Origin: an uncultured Pelagibacteraceae bacterium
GTDB taxonomy: Bacteria > Pseudomonadota > Alphaproteobacteria > Pelagibacterales > Pelagibacteraceae
NCBI GenBank assembly: GCA_902539195.1
Contig: CACBHZ010000003.1
Span: 1-64,000 of the forward strand
Reading direction: 5' to 3'
Length of the DNA stretch: 64,000 bases
Position numbers and translations under genes: made by a program. Under the pieces are notes generated by a model. That model worked only from the letters and a program-made list of their open reading frames with translations, had not been told where the DNA came from and made no database searches. Numbering within the stretch: position 1 is the stretch's first letter; every line of letters begins with the position of its first letter. Shown here one piece after another: positions 18,339-27,575 of this stretch.

Positions 18339-19388
18339 ATGAATAAATATTACACTAGAGCGTGTAATTTTTATTACGGAACAATATCAAAAAAATACAT
18401 TAAAAAAAAAAAATCTATTCCTCTTAACGGTTACAATCATATTTCTTTTGATAAATTAGAAATCATTGATAGAAAAAAAAACAAAATAATCGACATTAAG
18501 GATATTAGTAAACTTTCAACTACATTAAAAAAAAAAGTTAATAGAGATTTAAAAAATATAAAAAAAAAGAAAATTTTTAAACAAATAAATTTATCGGATA
18601 TACCTATTTTGATGGGCATAGTTAATTTAACTCCAGATAGTTTCTCAGACGGTGGCAAATATAATAAAAAAAATTTAGCGTTAAAATATGTAAATGACTT
18701 ATTATCAAATGGCGCAAAGATAATCGACGTTGGTGGAGAGTCTACAAGACCAGGTGCAAAAGATATTAATCCTAGAAAAGAATGGGATAGAATAAAGTTT
18801 ATCTTAAAAATTTTAAAAAATAAAAAAAGTTTTGTTTCATTAGATACTAGAAAAAGTTTTGTGATGAAGAATGCCTCTAAAATAAAAGTAGATCTTATAA
18901 ATGATGTGTCTGGACTAAGTTATGATCCTGAGACTATAAATTATTTAAAAAAAACAAAAAAACCTTTTGTCATTCATCACATGAAAGGAACACCAAAAAA
19001 TATGCAATTAAAACCATCGTACAATAATGTATTGCTTGATATTTATGATTTCTTTGAAAACAAATTAAAATGCTTAAGAAACGAAGGTATTAAGCATAAT
19101 AATATTATATTAGATCCAGGTATCGGATTTGGAAAAAATTTGAAACATAATATTACTCTTCTAAAGAATATTTCTATTTTTCATTCATTAGGCCTTCCTG
19201 TAATGTTGGGCTTGTCTAGAAAAAGATTTATTAAGGATATTTCAAAAGAAAATGATACTAAAGAAAGGATTGGTGGAACTGTATCTTCATGCATTCAAGC
19301 ATACCTTCAAGGAGTTCAAATTCTTAGGGTTCATGACGTTAAAGAAATTAATCAAGCATTTAAAGTGTTTAAAGAATTACAAAATTAG
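18339..19388 (+). CDS. folP: Dihydropteroate synthase with N-terminal extension
   Basis: 349 residues, about 70 longer than E. coli FolP. The catalytic TIM barrel starts near residue 88 with PILMGIVNLTPDSFSDGG and continues with IDVGGESTRPGA, SLDTRKS, INDVSGLSYD, HHMKGTPKNMQ, LDPGIGFGKN, LGLSRKRFI and a final RVHDV. It condenses p-aminobenzoate with dihydropterin diphosphate. The extension (1-87) is Lys/Ile-rich without a recognisable domain; an added N-terminal region also occurs in other alphaproteobacterial FolP proteins. It lies 6 nt after ftsH and 2 nt before glmM, the common ftsH-folP-glmM order. Confidence 0.95.
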   Translation: MNKYYTRACNFYYGTISKKYIKKKKSIPLNGYNHISFDKLEIIDRKKNKIIDIKDISKLSTTLKKKVNRDLKNIKKKKIFKQINLSDIPILMGIVNLTPDSFSDGGKYNKKNLALKYVNDLLSNGAKIIDVGGESTRPGAKDINPRKEWDRIKFILKILKNKKSFVSLDTRKSFVMKNASKIKVDLINDVSGLSYDPETINYLKKTKKPFVIHHMKGTPKNMQLKPSYNNVLLDIYDFFENKLKCLRNEGIKHNNIILDPGIGFGKNLKHNITLLKNISIFHSLGLPVMLGLSRKRFIKDISKENDTKERIGGTVSSCIQAYLQGVQILRVHDVKEINQAFKVFKELQN

Positions 19389-19390
19389 TA

Positions 19391-20722
19391 ATGATTAAAA
19401 AATATTTTGGTACCGATGGAATTAGAGGAAAAGTTAACGGCTCTAAAATAAATGGTGAGATGTTTTTTAAATTTGGCTTAGCAGCTGGAATATATTTTAA
19501 AAATCTAAAAAAAAGCAAACAAACAGCAATAATTGCAAAAGATACTAGATTATCGGGTTATACGCTCGAACCTGCACTAGTCTCCGGATTGGCATCAGCT
19601 GGAATGCATATTTATACTTTGGGACCACTACCAACAAATGGCTTAGCAATGCTAACAAAAAAAATGAGAGCAAATATGGGTATAATGATTACAGCTTCAC
19701 ATAATCCATATCATGATAATGGTTTAAAGCTATTCGGACCTGACGGACTCAAATTATCTGATAAAATCGAAAAAAAAATTGAAAAGTTAATTGACTCGAA
19801 AATTACAAAAAATCTATCTAAACCTATTGAACTGGGTAGGGTTAAAAGATTAGAGGATGCAAATGATAATTATATAAAAATATTAAAACAAAATTTCCCA
19901 TCCTCATTTAGTTTAAAAGGTATTAAAATTGCTTTAGACTGTGCTAATGGCGCAGGTTATAAAGCTGGCCCAAAATTATTCAAATCTTTAGGAGCCAAAG
20001 TATTCAAAACTGGCACGTCTCCTAACGGAATAAATATTAATCTAAAATCTGGATCAACTTATCCAAGTAAAATTTGCAAAATGACAAAAAAAAACAAGGC
20101 CCATATAGGAATTGCATTAGATGGTGATGCAGACAGAATCATAGTCTGTGACGAGAAAGGTAGAATTATTGATGGTGACAAAATTCTAGCTATGTTGGCA
20201 GAGAGATGGAAAAGAAAAAAGATATTGAAAGGCGGAGTTATTGGGACACTAATGTCGAATTACGGTTTAGAGAATTTTTTTAAAAAAAATAAAATTAAGT
20301 TTTTAAGATCCGATGTAGGTGATCGTTATGTGAAAGAAAAAATGAAAAAAAATAAATTTAATTTAGGAGGAGAGCAATCAGGTCACATAATACTTGGAAA
20401 GTTTGCGACAACTGGTGATGGTTTATTAGTAGCTTTGGAAATTCTTTTTTCTTTAAGAAAAAGAAAAAAAGCAAGTGTGCTTTTCAATAAATTTAAACCC
20501 ACCCCTCAAATGTTAGAGAATGTTGAAGTTAAGGATAAATCAATTATTAATACTCCAAAATGCAAAAAAGCAATTAATGAAGCAAATAAAATAATTAAAA
20601 ACAGAGGTAGAATTTTAGTTAGAAAATCTGGCACTGAACCAAAAATAAGAATTATGAGCGAATCAGAGGATTCAAATTTAAATAAACTGTGTGTTAATAT
20701 AATTAAAAAATCTATTCAGTAA
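19391..20722 (+). CDS. glmM: Phosphoglucosamine mutase
   Basis: 443 residues. The phosphoserine loop TASHNP puts the catalytic Ser at residue 103; the metal loop DGDADRI and the sugar-binding GGEQSGHII and phosphate-binding RKSGTEPKIRIM motifs are intact. The N terminus YFGTDGIRGKVN is diagnostic of GlmM over other phosphohexomutases. It converts glucosamine-6-phosphate to glucosamine-1-phosphate for UDP-GlcNAc, feeding peptidoglycan and lipid A. One nucleotide separates it from the TTG-started thiD. Confidence 0.96.
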   Translation: MIKKYFGTDGIRGKVNGSKINGEMFFKFGLAAGIYFKNLKKSKQTAIIAKDTRLSGYTLEPALVSGLASAGMHIYTLGPLPTNGLAMLTKKMRANMGIMITASHNPYHDNGLKLFGPDGLKLSDKIEKKIEKLIDSKITKNLSKPIELGRVKRLEDANDNYIKILKQNFPSSFSLKGIKIALDCANGAGYKAGPKLFKSLGAKVFKTGTSPNGININLKSGSTYPSKICKMTKKNKAHIGIALDGDADRIIVCDEKGRIIDGDKILAMLAERWKRKKILKGGVIGTLMSNYGLENFFKKNKIKFLRSDVGDRYVKEKMKKNKFNLGGEQSGHIILGKFATTGDGLLVALEILFSLRKRKKASVLFNKFKPTPQMLENVEVKDKSIINTPKCKKAINEANKIIKNRGRILVRKSGTEPKIRIMSESEDSNLNKLCVNIIKKSIQ

Positions 20723-20723
20723 A

Positions 20724-21536
20724 TTGAAAATCAAATCTAAAATATTAATTATTGCAGGATCAGACTCCTCCGGAGGAGCAGGCATTCAAGCAGATATTAA
20801 ATCAGTTACTTCTCTTGGTTGTTTTGCTATGACAGCAATTACCGCTGTTACTGCTCAGAATACTACGGGTGTTAAGTCTATAATACCAATGCCTATTAAG
20901 GAAATTTCCAATCAAATTGAATTTACGTCAAAAGATATTAAGCCAGACTCAGTAAAAATAGGAATGCTGCATTCTACTAAAGTTATAAACTCAGTTTTAA
21001 AATCAATAAAAAAATCAAATTTAAAAAAAATAATATTAGATCCTGTTATGGTAGCCAAAGGTGGAACCAAGCTTATAGATAATAAAGCTATTTTAGTTTT
21101 GAAAAAAAAACTAATGAAAAAAGTTGATTTAATAACACCAAATATTCCTGAAGCAGAAATACTAACTAAAATCAAAATTAATTCTGAACTGGACATGAAA
21201 AATGCTGCTAAAATATTATTAGATTTAGGTGCTAAGAATGTTTTAATTAAAGGTGGTCATTTAAGTTCTAAAACTTTGAAAGATATTTTTGTAAATAAAA
21301 AAGAGACTGCAATATTTACAAATAAAAAAATTAAAACAAAAAATACACATGGAACTGGATGTACATTATCAACTGCAATTGCAACTTATTATGGATGTGG
21401 AAAAACTCTAAAGAAATCTTGTGAGTTAGGTATTAGATATGTAAACAATGCTATTAGGACAAGACCGAACTTTGGAAGAGGAAATGGACCAATTAACCAT
21501 TTAAATAGTTTTATAATAGAAAAGAAATTTAGATGA
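20724..21536 (+). CDS. thiD: Hydroxymethylpyrimidine/phosphomethylpyrimidine kinase
   Basis: 270 residues from a TTG at 20724, one base after the glmM stop; this start gives the correct ThiD N terminus ([20 protein letters not shown]). Other motifs are [39 protein letters not shown] and the ATP-site [12 protein letters not shown]. It phosphorylates HMP and HMP-P to HMP-PP, the substrate of ThiE. With no thiC in the window this fits use of an imported or exogenous pyrimidine, as reported for SAR11. It overlaps purA by ATGA. Confidence 0.93.
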   Translation: MKIKSKILIIAGSDSSGGAGIQADIKSVTSLGCFAMTAITAVTAQNTTGVKSIIPMPIKEISNQIEFTSKDIKPDSVKIGMLHSTKVINSVLKSIKKSNLKKIILDPVMVAKGGTKLIDNKAILVLKKKLMKKVDLITPNIPEAEILTKIKINSELDMKNAAKILLDLGAKNVLIKGGHLSSKTLKDIFVNKKETAIFTNKKIKTKNTHGTGCTLSTAIATYYGCGKTLKKSCELGIRYVNNAIRTRPNFGRGNGPINHLNSFIIEKKFR

Positions 21537-22825
21537 ATAATGTAGTTGTAGTTGGATCGCAGTGGGGAGATGAAGGAAAAGGGAAAATAGTTGATTGGTT
21601 ATCCAGTGAAGCAGATGTTGTTGTAAGATTCCAAGGGGGACATAATGCTGGTCATACCTTGGTCATAGATGGTGTTACTTATAAATTAAGATTATTGCCA
21701 TCAGGAATTGTAAGAAAAAATAAAATTTCAATTATAGGAAATGGAGTTGTTGTAGATCCTTGGGCGCTTTTAGATGAAATTGAAGAAGCTAAATCTAAAG
21801 GTGTGGAAATTAATGAAAATAATCTCATATTATCAGAGACTGCTACATTAATTTTACCATTTCATAGAGAGATGGATGAAATAAGAGAAGACTCTGCAGG
21901 TAAATCAAAAATTGGAACTACTAGAAGAGGTATTGGCCCAGCATACGAAGATAAAGTAGGGAGAAGATCTATACGAGTAATGGATCTTGCTTCAAAACAA
22001 AATCTTGAAAATCGATTATCATTAGTACTTGAACACCATAATGCCATCCGAAAAGGATTAGGTAAACCAATATATGAAAAAGATAAACTTGTTAAGGATT
22101 TATTAAAAATTGCCCCAAATATTTTAAAATATTCAGCACCTGTTTGGAGAAAGATAGACGAATTTAAATCTGAAAATAAAAAAATATTATTTGAGGGAGC
22201 CCAAGGAATATTGCTTGATGTTGATCACGGAACATATCCATATGTAACTTCATCCAATACAGTAGCAGCTTCAGCTGCAACAGGATCAGGATGTGGTCCA
22301 AACTCAATAAACTATGTGTTAGGAATTACAAAAGCATATACAACAAGGGTAGGTGAAGGACCTTTCCCAACAGAATTAACAGATGATATTGGTAATCATT
22401 TAGGTGAAAAGGGACATGAGTTTGGCACTGTAACTAGCAGAAAAAGAAGATGCGGCTGGTTTGATGGAGTTCTAGTAAGACAAACAATAAAGATTTCGGG
22501 TATTGATGGAATTGCATTAACTAAATTAGATGTATTAGATGAACTTGAGGAAATAAATCTTTGCGTAGCTTACGAACTAAATGGCAAAGATATAGATTAT
22601 TTTCCTGCTGCTGTCGAAGATCAATTAAATGTCAAACCAGTATATAAAACATTCAATGGCTGGAAATCTAAAACCCAAGGTGTTAAAAAATTTGATGATT
22701 TACCTAATAATGCCAAAATTTATGTAAAAGCTATTGAAGAGTTTATTGAGACAAAAATATCCAGTATTTCAACAAGCCCAGAGAGAAAAGATACTATTCT
22801 TTTAGTAGATCCATTTAACTATTAA
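21533..22825 (+). CDS. purA: Adenylosuccinate synthetase
   Basis: 430 residues, full length. The N-terminal [16 protein letters not shown] contains the catalytic Asp and P-loop, GGHNAGHT the catalytic His, then [40 protein letters not shown] and TKLDVLD for GTP specificity. It joins IMP and aspartate to adenylosuccinate, the first step to AMP. It ends the ftsH-folP-glmM-thiD-purA run and converges with rpoH, with 12 nt between stops and no obvious terminator hairpin. Confidence 0.97.
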   Translation: MNNVVVVGSQWGDEGKGKIVDWLSSEADVVVRFQGGHNAGHTLVIDGVTYKLRLLPSGIVRKNKISIIGNGVVVDPWALLDEIEEAKSKGVEINENNLILSETATLILPFHREMDEIREDSAGKSKIGTTRRGIGPAYEDKVGRRSIRVMDLASKQNLENRLSLVLEHHNAIRKGLGKPIYEKDKLVKDLLKIAPNILKYSAPVWRKIDEFKSENKKILFEGAQGILLDVDHGTYPYVTSSNTVAASAATGSGCGPNSINYVLGITKAYTTRVGEGPFPTELTDDIGNHLGEKGHEFGTVTSRKRRCGWFDGVLVRQTIKISGIDGIALTKLDVLDELEEINLCVAYELNGKDIDYFPAAVEDQLNVKPVYKTFNGWKSKTQGVKKFDDLPNNAKIYVKAIEEFIETKISSISTSPERKDTILLVDPFNY

Positions 22826-22837
22826 AAAATAGTAGTA

Positions 22838-23728
22838 TTAATTTGCAGGTAGAAGATTTTTTGATTTAGCAGAGTTAAGCATATGTTTTTGAAGTTTTTC
22901 AAATGCTTTATTTTCAATTTGTCTTATTCTTTCTCTACTTATTTTAAATTTTTTACTTAAATCTTCTAGAGTTATTGGATCATCTGTTAATCTTCTTGAA
23001 TAAAGAATTTCTTTTTCTCTATCATTTAAAATTTTAATAGAATCTTGAAGAAGATCTTTTCGTTGCTCCATTTCTTCATTTTGAGCAAATTTAAGTTCTT
23101 GATCCATATCATTGTCTACAACCCAATCTTGCCATTCATCACCGTCTTCTCCAATTGGTGCATTTAATGACTGCTCTTTTCCTGAAAGCCTTCTATTCAT
23201 AGATACAACTTCTTGTTCACTAACATCTAATCTGTTTGCTATATCTTTTACATGTTCATCACGTAAGTCACCTTCAGTTCTGGGTGCAATTTGATTTTTT
23301 AACTTCTTCAGGTTGAAAAAAAGCTTCTTCTGAGCTGTTGTGGTTCCAATTTTTACTAAGCTCCATGATCTTAGAATATATTCTTGAATAGAAGCTTTAA
23401 TCCACCACATCGCATAAGTTGCAAGTCTAAAACCTTTTTCTGGTTCAAATTTTTTAACAGCTTGCATTAAACCTACGTTACCTTCTGAAATCATTTCATT
23501 AAGAGGCAAACCATAACCTTTGTACCCCATTGCTATTTTAGCAACTAGTCTAAGATGACTTGTAACGAGTTTTTCAGCTGATTTAACATTTCCTGTAGTT
23601 TGCCAGTTTTTAGCAAGCATATATTCTTCTTCAGCATCTAGCATAGGAAATTTTTTTATCTGAGCTAGATATGCAGCTAAACCACCTTCATTTGAAAGAG
23701 TAGGTAAATTGTATGTATTATTACTCAT
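22838..23728 (-). CDS. rpoH: RNA polymerase sigma-32 factor (heat shock)
   Basis: 296 residues. Region 2 contains HLRLVAKIAMGYKGYGLPLNEMISEGNVGLMQAVKKFEPEKGFRLATYAMWWIKASIQEYIL, split here only by the usual helices; the RpoH box region QKKLFFNLKKLK follows, and region 4 ends with the helix-turn-helix ITLEDLSKKFKISRERIRQIE. It directs polymerase to heat-shock promoters. As SAR11 carries very few sigma factors, this is likely a main stress regulator. ATG start at 23728; the 43 nt to the upstream rluD could hold a promoter. Confidence 0.95.
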   Translation of the reverse strand: MSNNTYNLPTLSNEGGLAAYLAQIKKFPMLDAEEEYMLAKNWQTTGNVKSAEKLVTSHLRLVAKIAMGYKGYGLPLNEMISEGNVGLMQAVKKFEPEKGFRLATYAMWWIKASIQEYILRSWSLVKIGTTTAQKKLFFNLKKLKNQIAPRTEGDLRDEHVKDIANRLDVSEQEVVSMNRRLSGKEQSLNAPIGEDGDEWQDWVVDNDMDQELKFAQNEEMEQRKDLLQDSIKILNDREKEILYSRRLTDDPITLEDLSKKFKISRERIRQIENKAFEKLQKHMLNSAKSKNLLPAN

Positions 23729-23771
23729 AGGAAGTATTTATGTAATAGAGAAATTTTTTTTTACAATCGTT

Positions 23772-24752
23772 TTATTTACTTAATTTTCTTAGTTTTTTTA
23801 AGATATCATTTAATTCGTTTGGGATATTTGATGAAAATTCTAATCTTTCCCCTGTCCTTGGATGGTCAAAACCTAGCTGTTTTGCGTGTAAAAATTGTCT
23901 CTCAAGATTGGAAATTTTATTATTAAGATCTTCATCAATGTTTTTAAATTTTTTAAATTTTTTTTTATATTTTTTATCTCCAAGAATATTGTTACCTTTG
24001 TATGACATATGAACTCTTATTTGATGAGTTCTCCCGGTTTCTAATTTACATTGTATAAAACTAAAAGTTGGAACATTATCATTCTCAAAAAGCTCTAATG
24101 TTTCATAATGTGTAATTGCCTTTTTACCTTTGCTTGATGATACTTCCATCATCTGTCTATTTTTCGAACTTCTGGTTATGAATGTTTCAATTGTTCCTTT
24201 TTGAGGCCTTAATTTTCCCCAAATTAAAGTTTGATAAACTCTAGTTATAGAATGTTCAGAGAATTGAAGTGATAATTTTTCATGAGTTGAGTTATTTTTT
24301 GCTATTACAATTAATCCAGAAGTATCTTTATCAATTCTATGAACTATACCAGGTCTCAGTTCATCTCCAATATCAGATAAATTTTTGCTATCATAATTCA
24401 TTAACGCATTAACTATCGTATTATCATAATTACCAGCACCAGGATGCATTGAAATTCCAGATGGTTTGTCAATTACAATTAGATCTTCATCTTCGTGAAT
24501 TATGTTTAATTTAAAATTATAAGGTTTTAAGCTTTGTTTCTTTGGTTCAACAATTTCAAGCTCAATTTTGTCATTTAGTTTAGTTTTAATTGAAGGGTCT
24601 TGTATAATTTTCTCGTTAATTTTTAATTTACTATCTAATATTAAATTTTTTACTCTAGTTCTGCTTAAATTCTTATCATGATTTGCTAATATTGTGTCTA
24701 CTCTCTTATTATTATCATCCTCTTTAATAATAAAATTGATGATATTTTTCAT
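23772..24752 (-). CDS. rluD: Ribosomal large subunit pseudouridine synthase D-type
   Basis: 326 residues. An N-terminal S4 RNA-binding domain (KRVDTILANHDKNLSRTRVKNLI) precedes the catalytic domain with DEDLIVIDKPSGISMHPG and the catalytic Asp in HRIDKDTSGLIVIAKN; LETGRTHQIRVHM follows. RluD makes pseudouridines in helix 69 of 23S rRNA; RluC/RluD choice cannot be made with certainty, but the two-domain size and HPG motif favour RluD. It starts 23 nt from the divergent tRNA-Arg. Confidence 0.92.
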   Translation of the reverse strand: MKNIINFIIKEDDNNKRVDTILANHDKNLSRTRVKNLILDSKLKINEKIIQDPSIKTKLNDKIELEIVEPKKQSLKPYNFKLNIIHEDEDLIVIDKPSGISMHPGAGNYDNTIVNALMNYDSKNLSDIGDELRPGIVHRIDKDTSGLIVIAKNNSTHEKLSLQFSEHSITRVYQTLIWGKLRPQKGTIETFITRSSKNRQMMEVSSSKGKKAITHYETLELFENDNVPTFSFIQCKLETGRTHQIRVHMSYKGNNILGDKKYKKKFKKFKNIDEDLNNKISNLERQFLHAKQLGFDHPRTGERLEFSSNIPNELNDILKKLRKLSK

Positions 24753-24775
24753 AAATTATTATATTAAATTATTAT

Positions 24776-24852
24776 GCGTTCGTAGCTCAACTGGATAGAG
24801 CGCCAGATTTCGGCTCTGGAGGTTCAGGGTTCGACTCCTTGCGGGCGCACCA
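24776..24852 (+). tRNA. tRNA-Arg(TCG)
   Basis: 77 nt cloverleaf with encoded CCA. The acceptor stem GCGTTCG pairs with CGGGCGC using two G-T pairs. The D arm is GCTC...GAGC. The anticodon arm is CCAGA-TTTCGGC-TCTGG, giving anticodon TCG (Arg, CGA codon and wobble). The T arm CAGGG-TTCGACT-CCTTG has a G-T pair. The 3' terminal A is immediately followed by the stop codon of the convergent ABC permease gene. Confidence 0.97.
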
Positions 24853-25644
24853 TTATTCGCCCATATTAATAAGCGTTCCTTTGTTTTTTGCGACATTGAA
24901 AGAATAATAGAATAATGCAATTGATAATACAAAGTAAACTCCATTCCACATGAAAGCATAATAGATATTTTGAATATCTACAGTTTGATTAATCAAAATA
25001 TTTCTTGCTTCTTCAAATATATATACCAATGGTAGTAGATAAGCTATCTTCTGGAACATCTCTGGCAATATTTCAATTGGATAATAAATGCATCCAAATG
25101 GAGCTAATAAAAACATTGTAGACCATGCTATATTTTCAAAAGAGGGTCCATATCTTAATAGACCAGCAGATACCAGGATGCCAAGTGTTATTCCAAATAA
25201 ATATAGGCTCAAAAATAAAAAGAATAAAAATATTCCTAAATCTAAAATTGAAATACCGAATAATGGAGAAGTTAAAAGCACTGCTGGTATTAAACCTATA
25301 AGAGCTCTAATTAAAGCTGTAGCAACAAGTGAAGTTAATATTTCACCAATTTTCATTGGCGCAATAAATAAATTTGTAAAGTTTCTACTCCAAATCTCTT
25401 CAAGAAATAGCATATTAAATCCAATGCTTGTTCTGAAAAGAAAATCATAAAGGATTGCGCACGTTAATATGACTCCTACCGCATTATTATAATATGTTGT
25501 GTGTGTAGCAAAAAAATTTGAGATAAATCCCCATAAAGTAATTTGAATAGTTGGCCAATAAACAAGATCTAAAACTCTTGGGAAAGATCTGGTAATTAAA
25601 TAAAAATGTCTTAAAAAAAGACCATACATTCTAGTTAAGCTCAT
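24853..25644 (-). CDS. ABC-2 type transporter permease
   Basis: 263 residues with about six hydrophobic membrane segments, starting after the amphipathic LFLRHFYLITRSFPRVLDLVYWP, typical of ABC-2 exporters. The sequence LFLEEIWSRNFTNLFIAPMKIGEIL and the C-terminal YPIEILPEMFQKIAYLLPLVYIFE match the drug/polysaccharide exporter family signature. It pairs with the ATPase encoded by the 14-nt overlapping upstream gene. The substrate is unknown. Its stop codon begins on the base after the tRNA-Arg CCA, so the genes converge with zero spacing. Confidence 0.9.
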   Translation of the reverse strand: MSLTRMYGLFLRHFYLITRSFPRVLDLVYWPTIQITLWGFISNFFATHTTYYNNAVGVILTCAILYDFLFRTSIGFNMLFLEEIWSRNFTNLFIAPMKIGEILTSLVATALIRALIGLIPAVLLTSPLFGISILDLGIFLFFLFLSLYLFGITLGILVSAGLLRYGPSFENIAWSTMFLLAPFGCIYYPIEILPEMFQKIAYLLPLVYIFEEARNILINQTVDIQNIYYAFMWNGVYFVLSIALFYYSFNVAKNKGTLINMGE

Positions 25645-26368
25645 TTCTGCTCCTTGATAATTTTAAAAAAACTTCCTCTAGGTTTTTTCTGCCATGTTTA
25701 TTGATTAATTCTTTAGGATTTCCTTCATCGATAATAATCCCATCCTTCATCATTAGAATTGATTTACAAAGCCTAGTGACTTCATTCATATTATGAGAAG
25801 CAAGAAGTATAGATATTTTTTTTTCTTTTTTATAATCTTCCAAAAAAGATCTAACAAAATCACCTACTTCAGGATCTAATGATGCAGTTGGCTCATCTAA
25901 TAGCAATACTTTTGGTTCGTTGATTAATGCTTTTGCCAAACTTACTCTATTCTTTTGTCCAGATGATAATTCACCTGTAATGTTATTAAGCAAATCTTCT
26001 AATCTTAATTTTTCTGATAAAAATTCGATCCTCTCATTAATATTATTTATTTTGTATAATTTTCCATAAACAGTTAGATTTTGTTTAACTGTAAGTTTTT
26101 TTGGTAATTCAATATATGGAGATATGAAGTTAATCTGTTCCAAGATTTCAATTCTATTCCCTTCCAATTTTTGACCATTTATTAAAATTTCTCCACTAGT
26201 TGGTTTTAAAAGTCCCAATAACATGCCTATAGTTGTTGTTTTGCCAGATCCATTTGGACCTAATAGACCTAAAATTTCGTCTTCTTTTATGTTAAAACTT
26301 ATACCTTTGACAGCTTCATTCTTTCCGTAATTTTTTTTTATATTTTTAACTTCCACTAAATTTTTCAT
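25631..26368 (-). CDS. ABC transporter ATP-binding protein
   Basis: 245 residues. Walker A is GPNGSGKTT, the Q-loop lies in INFISPYIELPKKLTV, the signature is LSSGQKNRVSLAKAL, Walker B LLLDEPTASLDPEVG and the H-loop LLASHNM. It powers the ABC-2 permease encoded directly downstream. Subfamily is the CcmA/NodI-like exporter ATPases, which gives no firm substrate. The ATG overlaps the Sua5 gene stop as ATGA and the stop lies inside the permease gene. Confidence 0.94.
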   Translation of the reverse strand: MKNLVEVKNIKKNYGKNEAVKGISFNIKEDEILGLLGPNGSGKTTTIGMLLGLLKPTSGEILINGQKLEGNRIEILEQINFISPYIELPKKLTVKQNLTVYGKLYKINNINERIEFLSEKLRLEDLLNNITGELSSGQKNRVSLAKALINEPKVLLLDEPTASLDPEVGDFVRSFLEDYKKEKKISILLASHNMNEVTRLCKSILMMKDGIIIDEGNPKELINKHGRKNLEEVFLKLSRSRNELN

Positions 26369-27300
26369 TTTTTTGATGCTCTAAAAAGTCTATCGTTAAT
26401 CACTAATCCAAAGTTTTGGTTTGGTATTCTTTCTACAGCTATTTTTTTGTAACCTAACTTCTTAATTTTTCTTAATGTTTTATATAAATTTTTAACACTC
26501 TCCATTAGGTTATTTGTCTTACTTAAGTAAAAATAATTCTTATTATTTTCTTCTCTCTTCTTAATTAGGATGAAAGCCTCATCTTTTTTTATTTTAACTG
26601 CGTTTAATCTAATAGGTATACCTGGTGAATAATGAATTCTTCTTCTCCCTGGAGAACTTATGTTACTTTTAGCATACAATTTAGTTTTTAAATTTGTTTT
26701 TAGTTTTTTATTTAATATAGAAATATTTAAACCACCCAATCTTAAGATTTGAGGTTTTTTTACTAAACTTATAATCGTAGATTCAACACCAATTTTTGAT
26801 CTTCCGCCTTCTAGAATAAATTTAATTTTTTCTCCAAATTCATCATATACATCATCTTTTGTTACAGGACTTATCCCTTCAGAGATATTTGCGCTAGGCG
26901 CTGCTAAAGGATATTTTAAAGATTTTAATAATTTTCTAGCGGTTCGGTGACTTGGAAATCTTATACCTAACGTTTTTTTGTTATTAGTAACGTTTTTTGA
27001 AATTTTGCTTTCATTTTTTAGTTTTAATATAAATGTAATTGGACCAGGGCATAATGAATTATAAAGTTTGTAAAACAAAGTATTAGTCTTACAATCTTTC
27101 TCCAAATCTTTAATATTATAGTAATGAACAATTAAGGGGTTATCGGCAGGTCTTCCTTTTAATTTAAATATTCTTTTGGTAGCTTTATCAGAATAGGCAT
27201 TAGCAGCTAATCCATAGACAGTTTCCGTAGGTATTCCAATACATTCGTGATTATTTAAATATTTTACTGCTTTTTTAATATTTGAATAATTAATTTTCAT
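26365..27300 (-). CDS. tsaC: L-threonylcarbamoyladenylate synthase, Sua5 type
   Basis: 311 residues in two domains. The N-terminal YrdC domain has GIPTETVYGLAANA, KGRPADNPLIVH, CPGPITFILK, LGIRFPSH, APSANISEGISP and GVESTIISL. A linker with SPGRRRIHYSPGIPIRL leads to a smaller C-terminal Sua5 domain. It makes threonylcarbamoyl-AMP from threonine, bicarbonate and ATP for t6A37 of ANN-decoding tRNAs. The length and SPG-RHYSP linker identify the longer Sua5 form rather than short TsaC. It is divergent from xseB with only 20 nt between starts. Confidence 0.94.
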   Translation of the reverse strand: MKINYSNIKKAVKYLNNHECIGIPTETVYGLAANAYSDKATKRIFKLKGRPADNPLIVHYYNIKDLEKDCKTNTLFYKLYNSLCPGPITFILKLKNESKISKNVTNNKKTLGIRFPSHRTARKLLKSLKYPLAAPSANISEGISPVTKDDVYDEFGEKIKFILEGGRSKIGVESTIISLVKKPQILRLGGLNISILNKKLKTNLKTKLYAKSNISSPGRRRIHYSPGIPIRLNAVKIKKDEAFILIKKREENNKNYFYLSKTNNLMESVKNLYKTLRKIKKLGYKKIAVERIPNQNFGLVINDRLFRASKK

Positions 27301-27320
27301 ATAATATTACAAATTATTAT

Positions 27321-27575
27321 ATGAATGAAAAAATTTTGCCAGATGATATTGAGTCAAAATCTTTGAGTGAACTCACAGATATAGCAGATCGTTTAATACA
27401 AGAATTAGAAAGTAAAAAAAATTTGGAGGAATCTATTGATGATTATCAATATTTAATAAAGTTAAATAATTTAATAGAGAAAAAATTTCAAAAGGATTCA
27501 AAAAATATATCTGAAAGTACCAAGCTAAAAATTGAAGAATTAACCAAAAAAAAAAATGAAAAAAAAATTAGTTAA
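27321..27575 (+). CDS. xseB: Exodeoxyribonuclease VII small subunit
   Basis: 84 residues, mostly helical, with the family-like pattern LTDIADRLIQELESKKNLEESIDDYQYLIKLNNLIEKKF. XseB binds XseA to form the nuclease that degrades single-stranded DNA in both directions. The sequence is divergent, and the call also rests on the conserved xseB-ispA-dxs order in proteobacteria, present here. It overlaps the prenyl synthase gene by 20 nt. xseA is not in the window. Confidence 0.8.
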   Translation: MNEKILPDDIESKSLSELTDIADRLIQELESKKNLEESIDDYQYLIKLNNLIEKKFQKDSKNISESTKLKIEELTKKKNEKKIS

